DNA from: Desulfuromonadaceae bacterium UBA6124
GTDB taxonomy: Bacteria > Desulfobacterota > Desulfuromonadia > Desulfuromonadales > Trichloromonadaceae
NCBI GenBank assembly: GCA_002423365.1
Contig: DIVU01000382.1
Coordinates: 1-7,306, forward strand
DNA: 7,306 bases
Reading direction: 5' to 3'
Positions 5,758-7,306 of the stretch are shown piece after piece. Numbering within the stretch: position 1 is the stretch's first letter; every line of letters begins with the position of its first letter. The position numbers were made by a program, and so were the translations under genes. The notes beneath the pieces are model-generated. The model had not been told where the DNA came from, ran no database searches, and saw only the letters and a list, made by a program, of their open reading frames with translations.

Positions 5758-7306
5758 ATGTCCCAGCATCCCACCGTCCTGCTCACCGGTAACGATCTCA
5801 CCATCGACGACATCATCGCCATCGGCATCGGCGACAAGCAGGTGGCCATCGCCGGCGCCGCCCGCGAGCGCTGTGCCGCCAGTCGCGCTTTTCTCGAAGG
5901 GGAAGTCGCGGCGAAACGGGTGATCTACGGGGTCAATACCTCCTTCGGCCCGATGTGCAACAAGATCATCAGCGACAACGAGATCGAGGCGTTGCAGGTC
6001 AACCTCATCCGCAGCCATGCCGCCGGTCTCGGCGAGCCGATCAAGGACTACATTGCCATTGCCATGCTGGCGGTGCGCCTCAACACCCTGGCCAAGGGCT
6101 ACAGCGGGGTGCGGCTGGAACTCCTCGACTTCATGGTCGAGCTGGTCAACCGCCGCATCGCCCCTTACGTCCCCGAGTGCGGCAGCGTCGGCGCCTCCGG
6201 CGATCTGATCCACCTGGCCCATCTCGCCCTGGCGATCATCGGCGAGGGGCGGGTCTTCTATCAGGGGGAGTTGCGGGATACCGCCGAACTCTACCTTGAG
6301 CTCGGTCTGAGCCCCATGCGCCTCTCCTTCAAGGAGGGGATCGCGCTGATGAACGGCACCAGCGCCATGACCGCCCTGGCCGCTTTTTCCCTCTTCGGTG
6401 CCCGCAAACTGCTCAACCTCGCCTGCGTCACCGGGGCCTTTGCCCTGGAGATCTTCGGCGGCATCGACGACGCCTTCGACGTCGACCTGCACCGGGTCAA
6501 GCCCCATCCGGGCCAGCTGGCGACGGCGGAGACGATTCGCAACCTCTATCAGGGCTCGGGCAACATCACCCTGCGTCAGGATATGCACGAGCGTATCCGC
6601 CGTGAGCAGACCGAGGGGCTGGTTTTCGAAACGAGCATCAACGTTCAGGATGTCTACTCGATCCGCTGCACCCCGCAAGTGCTGGCGCCGGTGGCCGAGG
6701 CCGTCGAGCTGGCGACGCGCACGGTGGAGACCGAGGCCAATTCCTCCAACGACAATCCGATCATCATCCCCGAACAGAAGAAGGTCATCCACGGCGGCAA
6801 CTTTCACGGCCAGAGCATCGGCTTTGTCATGGATATGCTCTGTATGGCCGTTTCCACCCTCTGCAACCTCTCGGAGCGGCGCCTCAACAAACTGCTCGAC
6901 AAGAACCTCAACGAGGGCCTCCCCGAATTCCTCATCCCCGGCACCCTCGGCCTGACCATGGGCTTTATGGGCGCCCAGTACCTGGCCACCTCGACCACCG
7001 CCGAGAACCGCCAGCTGGCGGCGCCGGTGAGCACCCACAGCATCTCCTGCAACGCTTCCAACCAGGATGTGGTGAGCATGGGGACGGTGGCTGCGCGCAA
7101 AGCCTTCCGCGCCGTCAGCAACGCCAAACATGTCGTGACTCTGGAAGTGCTCGCCCAGTTACAGGCCCTCTCCTTCCGCAACGCCGACCGCCTGGGACGG
7201 GGGACCGGGCGCATCCACCGGCTTCTCGCCGGGCACTTCACCCCTTACGATAACAGCCGGATCTTCCACGAGGATCTGGTAAAATTCCGCAAGCTGCTCT
7301 TCTCCA
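5758..7306 (+). CDS. Aromatic amino acid ammonia-lyase (HAL/PAL/TAL superfamily), 3'-truncated by window edge
   Basis: An open frame of 516 codons with no stop before the window ends; bacterial family members are about 505-530 residues, so little is missing. The enzyme eliminates ammonia from an aromatic amino acid to give an aryl-acrylate, using the MIO cofactor formed from A146-S147-G148 in GSVGASGDL. Other active-site blocks are YGVNTSFG (57-64, catalytic Tyr), MNGTSAM (198-204), QDVYSIRCTPQ (297-307, with Y300 and R303), NDNPI (331-335), GGNFHGQ (346-352) and NQDVVSMG (435-442). The residues at the selectivity position are S86-H87 (NLIRSHAAG), as in histidine lyases, whereas Q436 replaces the Glu of histidine lyases and matches phenylalanine/tyrosine lyases. 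Substrate is therefore uncertain; the ligase and ketosynthases beside it favour a biosynthetic Tyr or Phe lyase over histidine catabolism. The ATG at 5758 has a GAGAG-rich ribosome site 6 nt upstream; an in-frame GTG at 5740 is less likely. Confidence 0.92.
   Translation, partial: MSQHPTVLLTGNDLTIDDIIAIGIGDKQVAIAGAARERCAASRAFLEGEVAAKRVIYGVNTSFGPMCNKIISDNEIEALQVNLIRSHAAGLGEPIKDYIAIAMLAVRLNTLAKGYSGVRLELLDFMVELVNRRIAPYVPECGSVGASGDLIHLAHLALAIIGEGRVFYQGELRDTAELYLELGLSPMRLSFKEGIALMNGTSAMTALAAFSLFGARKLLNLACVTGAFALEIFGGIDDAFDVDLHRVKPHPGQLATAETIRNLYQGSGNITLRQDMHERIRREQTEGLVFETSINVQDVYSIRCTPQVLAPVAEAVELATRTVETEANSSNDNPIIIPEQKKVIHGGNFHGQSIGFVMDMLCMAVSTLCNLSERRLNKLLDKNLNEGLPEFLIPGTLGLTMGFMGAQYLATSTTAENRQLAAPVSTHSISCNASNQDVVSMGTVAARKAFRAVSNAKHVVTLEVLAQLQALSFRNADRLGRGTGRIHRLLAGHFTPYDNSRIFHEDLVKFRKLLFS

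Noticed and set aside
5737..7131. 464-residue open frame on the minus strand opposite the ammonia-lyase
   Set aside because: The plus strand encodes an unmistakable MIO lyase with all active-site blocks; the antisense frame has no motif and is rich in Gly, Ala, Asp and His.
5758..7306. Annotating the lyase as HutH of histidine catabolism
   Set aside because: No hutU, hutI or hutG gene is adjacent, the Glu expected in histidine lyases is Gln436, and the neighbours are polyketide genes.

Overview
This is a GC-rich window read entirely on the + strand. It holds seven collinear genes, two of them cut by the window edges. It looks like the core of a type II polyketide pathway of the aryl polyene / flexirubin-like kind, in which an aromatic acid made by deaminating an amino acid is activated, loaded and extended by ketosynthases. 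The high GC content, dense operon packing and gene style would fit a proteobacterium, possibly a Desulfuromonadales/Geobacter-like deltaproteobacterium. That placement is a guess from style, because no taxonomic marker is present.

Layout: (1) <1-557, the C-terminal half of a FabB-like ketosynthase; (2) 554-2008, a CrtI-type FAD-dependent oxidoreductase; (3) 1999-3234, a complete FabF-like ketosynthase with an intact Cys-His-His triad; (4) 3227-3490, an acyl carrier protein with a DSLD phosphopantetheine site; (5) about 3510-4304, a PlsC-type membrane acyltransferase; (6) 4298-5614, a PaaK-type adenylate-forming ligase; (7) 5758->7306, an MIO-dependent aromatic amino acid ammonia-lyase (histidine/phenylalanine/tyrosine lyase superfamily). 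Genes 1-6 are overlapping or nearly so (4-10 nt overlaps at four of five junctions, and at most 19 nt between the other pair), so they almost certainly form one operon with translational coupling. A 143-nt spacer with a perfect 9-bp hairpin separates the ligase from the lyase.

Proposed cooperation (inference from families and gene order): the lyase converts an aromatic amino acid to an aryl-acrylate. The PaaK-type ligase activates this acid, or a derivative, and passes it to CoA or the ACP. The two ketosynthases extend it on the ACP. Reduction and dehydration enzymes, not in this window, would give a conjugated polyene. The acyltransferase could move the product from ACP to a lipid or glycerol acceptor in the membrane. 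The CrtI-type oxidoreductase could desaturate or isomerise the polyene or modify the head group. The ketoreductase, dehydratases, thioesterase and export proteins expected for such a pathway are not visible and would have to lie outside the window.

The most notable points are the mixed active-site signature of the lyase, the CrtI-like enzyme set between two ketosynthase genes, and the altered gate motif of the second ketosynthase. No RNA genes, mobile elements or CRISPR arrays were seen.
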